A stretch of DNA of 35,916 nucleotides from Acidiferrobacteraceae bacterium. Lineage in GTDB: Bacteria > Pseudomonadota > Gammaproteobacteria > HyVt-429. Of this stretch, positions 33,821 through 35,916 are shown piece after piece. The stretch is from the NCBI GenBank assembly GCA_011052015.1, contig DRJZ01000096.1, positions 1 through 35,916 of the forward strand, in the 5' to 3' direction. A program made the position numbers and the translations under genes. Numbering within the stretch: the first letter of the stretch is position 1; each line of letters opens with the position of its first letter. The notes beneath the pieces were generated by a model. The model had not been told where the DNA came from. It was given only the letters and a program-made list of their open reading frames with translations, and did no database searches.

Positions 33821-34456
33821 CTATTTTAGAATGGCAATCATCTTGCCGCGCATATCGATAACTTCGTCAGCCTTGAGATTATTTAACACCCGGCTCACCA
33901 TCTCCCGCGATGCCCCCACCATGGAAGCAATCTCCAGCTGGGTAATCGGTTCGGTAATCAACTCGCCGTTGTGCTGTGACGCCAACCGCCGTAGCAAACG
34001 GTCGACCCGGCCCTGGACATCCAGCAAAGCGAAGTCCCTGAGGTTGTCATTAAGGCCCCGGATCCGTTTGCTCAGGGCCCGCATCAAACTAATGGCAATC
34101 TCAGGGGAGTTGCCCATGCAACTCACGAAATCAGCCTTGGAGATTATTCCCAATTCAGTATCTTCCACTGCGGTAACGGTCGCCGACCGGGGCTCACCGT
34201 CGATCAGGGCCAACTCCCCAAAATATTCCCTGGGTCCCAGGTTGCCCAGCACCAATTCCTTGCCATCATCGCCGCACACCATGACCCGTACCTTTCCAGA
34301 CAGGACCACATACAGGGCACTGGGATTGTCACCCTGACGCATCAGCACCGAGTTTCGGGGTACATGTTTGAGCACCCCATGGCTGGCGATGGCCTTGATC
34401 TCACCGTCGGCGAGATCGCAGAAAAGAGAAATTTGTTTGAGTAATGTAAAATGCAT
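33821..34456 (-). CDS. CRP/FNR family transcriptional regulator
   Basis: 211 aa from ATG 34456 (a TTG at 34489 would add 11 residues). Cyclic-nucleotide domain with FGELALIDGEPRSATV, keeping E81, R90 and S91 that bind the sugar-phosphate in CRP. The C-helix position of CRP T127/S128 reads Leu135/Asn136, so ligand preference may differ. The HTH is TQLEIASMVGASREMVSRVL; R184, E185 and R189 match the CRP DNA-contact residues R180, E181 and R185. No Fe-S Cys cluster as in FNR. Divergent from tpsA, with a CRP-type operator between them. Confidence 0.9.
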   Translation of the reverse strand: MHFTLLKQISLFCDLADGEIKAIASHGVLKHVPRNSVLMRQGDNPSALYVVLSGKVRVMVCGDDGKELVLGNLGPREYFGELALIDGEPRSATVTAVEDTELGIISKADFVSCMGNSPEIAISLMRALSKRIRGLNDNLRDFALLDVQGRVDRLLRRLASQHNGELITEPITQLEIASMVGASREMVSRVLNNLKADEVIDMRGKMIAILK

Positions 34457-34508
34457 GGGCAAATAGTGCCTAACCGTCTGGAACCGCAAACCGCCAATCA
34501 GTCGAAAA

Positions 34509-34524
34509 TGTGTACTTTTTCACA
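34509..34524. promoter_or_regulatory. CRP-type operator in the tpsA promoter region
   Basis: TGTGTACTTTTTCACA matches TGTGA-N6-TCACA at 9 of 10 defined positions. A -10-like TATATT lies at 34548-34553, so the site centre is about 42-44 bp before the inferred start, the class II activator position. It lies between the divergent CRP-like gene and tpsA and may also control the regulator itself. Confidence 0.65.
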
Positions 34525-34585
34525 GACTTCCCCCTCTCGGCGTACTATATATTACAGTAGCACAGACTCATATTGAGAATACGGC

Positions 34586-35916
34586 ATGAATCTACTACAT
34601 ACCAAAAAGTTTTTCGATCATACTGATATGGGCGTGGGGGCGCGCCGCAACCTGCTAGTGATCAGCCTTATTAGCCTGCTTCACGGCACCGCCCTAGCTA
34701 ACCCCACAGGCGCGACGGTGGTGCAGGGGGACGTCTCCCTATCCCAACCCGACGCCCAGACCCTGAATATTGCCAATTCCCCCGGCGCCATTATCAATTG
34801 GCAGGACTTTTCCAACAATCCCGGAGAGATTACCCGCTTTTTACAGCAAAATAACGCCAGTGCAGTACTCAACCGCGTGGTTGGCCAGGACCCCTCGCAA
34901 ATCCTGGGCAGTCTGCTGTCCAATGGCAGGGTTTTTCTGATCAACCCCAACGGTATCGTGTTCGGTGCTGGCGCCCGCGTGGATACTGCCGGGTTGATCG
35001 CCTCATCTTTAAACCTTTCTGATGCGGATTTTATTGCCGACCAATACAACTTTGCGGGTGGGGACGACGCCGGCGCCGTCATCAATCGAGGTTTTATCAA
35101 ATCGAGCAAAGGAGGTGAAGTCTTGCTTATCGCCTCCAATGTGGAAAACAGCGGCATTATCCAGGCTGAGGACGGCACCATCTTGCTGGCTGCCGGGCAA
35201 AAACTGACCCTCACCAGCCTGGATCTGGATCACATCAGCTTCGATATCCAGGCCCCGGACAACAAGGCCCTCAACGTGGGCAGTCTGCTCGCCAACGGAG
35301 GCGCCGCAGCCATGCTGGCGGGCTCTGTTCTGCAAAGAGGTCGTATCCAAGCCAATCGGCTCGCCCGCGATGCCGATGGCCGTATTCGCTTGATCGCCCA
35401 GGACACACTCGAGGTCAGCGGCATCGTTACCGCCACCGGGACCAGCGACGTGGCCGGTGGAAACATCCAGATGACCGGGGGCACGGTCGCCTTGAACAAC
35501 GCACAGATCCTGGCCTCTGGGAAATCCGGCGGTACTGTACTGGTGGGGGGAGATTTTCAGGGCGCCGGTAAACTCGCCAATGCACAAAACACAACTGTTG
35601 ATGCTCAGTCTTCTATTCATGCCAGCGCCACCGGTACGGGCAATGGTGGTAAGATCATCGTCTGGTCCGACGACACCACCACCGTAGAGGGCGCACTCAA
35701 GGCCACCGGCGGACCCACCGGTGGCAATGGCGGTTTCATCGAGACTTCAGGCAAGAAGACCCTGGAGTTCACCACCGCCGCTAACGTCAGCGCCCCCAAG
35801 GGAAAGGCCGGGACCTGGCTGCTGGACCCGGAAAATATCGACATCGACAGCGGCAAGGCCGTCAACATCGAAACCGCCCTCAACCAGGGCAGTAACGTGT
35901 CAATCAAAACGTCCGC
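34586..35916 (+). CDS. TpsA exoprotein, filamentous haemagglutinin N-terminal part (partial)
   Basis: The frame is open from ATG 34586 to the window end (443 codons), so the C-terminus is missing. Extended signal peptide ends near GTALA (38). The TPS secretion domain (about 40-290) has the classic pattern INWQDFSNNPGEI, VLNRVVGQDPSQILGSL, GRVFLINPNGIVFGAGA, TAGLIASSL, and the strand-turn repeats of a beta-helix afterwards (GGKIIVWSDD, GGNGGFIETSGK, WLLDPENIDI). Exported by the TpsB protein across the outer membrane as an adhesin or similar large surface protein. A CRP-type operator lies upstream. Confidence 0.93.
   Translation, partial: MNLLHTKKFFDHTDMGVGARRNLLVISLISLLHGTALANPTGATVVQGDVSLSQPDAQTLNIANSPGAIINWQDFSNNPGEITRFLQQNNASAVLNRVVGQDPSQILGSLLSNGRVFLINPNGIVFGAGARVDTAGLIASSLNLSDADFIADQYNFAGGDDAGAVINRGFIKSSKGGEVLLIASNVENSGIIQAEDGTILLAAGQKLTLTSLDLDHISFDIQAPDNKALNVGSLLANGGAAAMLAGSVLQRGRIQANRLARDADGRIRLIAQDTLEVSGIVTATGTSDVAGGNIQMTGGTVALNNAQILASGKSGGTVLVGGDFQGAGKLANAQNTTVDAQSSIHASATGTGNGGKIIVWSDDTTTVEGALKATGGPTGGNGGFIETSGKKTLEFTTAANVSAPKGKAGTWLLDPENIDIDSGKAVNIETALNQGSNVSIKTS

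Overview
The window reads as chromosomal DNA of a gammaproteobacterium of moderate GC. Evidence is the mix of penicillin-binding protein 1C, tail-specific protease Prc, an Xni-like FEN nuclease, RppH, PEP carboxylase, a CRP paralogue with an E. coli-like recognition helix, DUF3301 and two-partner secretion genes. TusA, a c-type cytochrome with DUF302 and a six-PAS GGDEF-EAL protein would suit an environmental, possibly sulfur-oxidising, respiratory bacterium, but this sequence alone does not fix the genus. I saw no rRNA, tRNA, CRISPR array, transposase gene or prophage. Many short dispersed repeats lie between genes.

Layout. 1-2724: an XRE-type HTH (antitoxin-like) gene at the left edge, then pbpC. 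2788-4337 (minus): a two-gene operon of a diheme cytochrome c fused to DUF302 and a second exported DUF302 protein. 4577-6706 (minus): an HDOD protein with a degenerate cyclic-nucleotide-binding-like domain. 6938-7087: a palindromic MITE-like element. 7196-7660: a DUF411 lipoprotein. 7697-10380 (minus): DUF1134 (EipA-like) translationally coupled to prc. 10565-12160: a YiiX-type permuted papain-like protein and an Xni-like nuclease, tail-to-tail with a FrnE-type DsbA protein. 13149-15977: ppc. 16016-17097: a promoter with a 28-bp perfect palindrome, tusA and a TetR regulator. 17323-18331: a strong Fur box, two very small ORFs and an outer-membrane beta-barrel protein. 18431-19228: divergent macrodomain and DUF3301 genes. 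19266-22901 (minus): a PASx6-GGDEF-EAL protein. 23232-24388 (minus): MoeB/ThiF plus a JAMM peptidase. 24693-26786: a subtilase with a barrel-like C-terminus. 27026-29415: rppH (minus), a HAD phosphatase and an orphan BtuC/FecCD permease. 29683-35916: a CHASE2 class III nucleotide cyclase, a TpsB transporter, a CRP-family regulator and the start of a TpsA exoprotein.

The most interesting region is the right end. A membrane CHASE2 cyclase is divergent from tpsB. A CRP-like regulator that keeps the R-E-x-x-x-R DNA-contact residues of E. coli CRP is divergent from tpsA. The tpsA promoter region carries a near-consensus CRP operator (TGTGT-N6-TCACA) about 42 bp upstream of the inferred transcription start. 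This suggests a self-contained circuit in which an extracytoplasmic signal drives cyclic-nucleotide synthesis, then the CRP paralogue, then export of a large adhesin.

The second interesting locus is the Fur-box operon at 17323-18331, with small ORFs too short for normal gene calling. The third is the TusA-TetR unit, whose promoter is overlapped by a 28-bp palindrome and whose tetR start lies 2 nt after an 11-bp hairpin.
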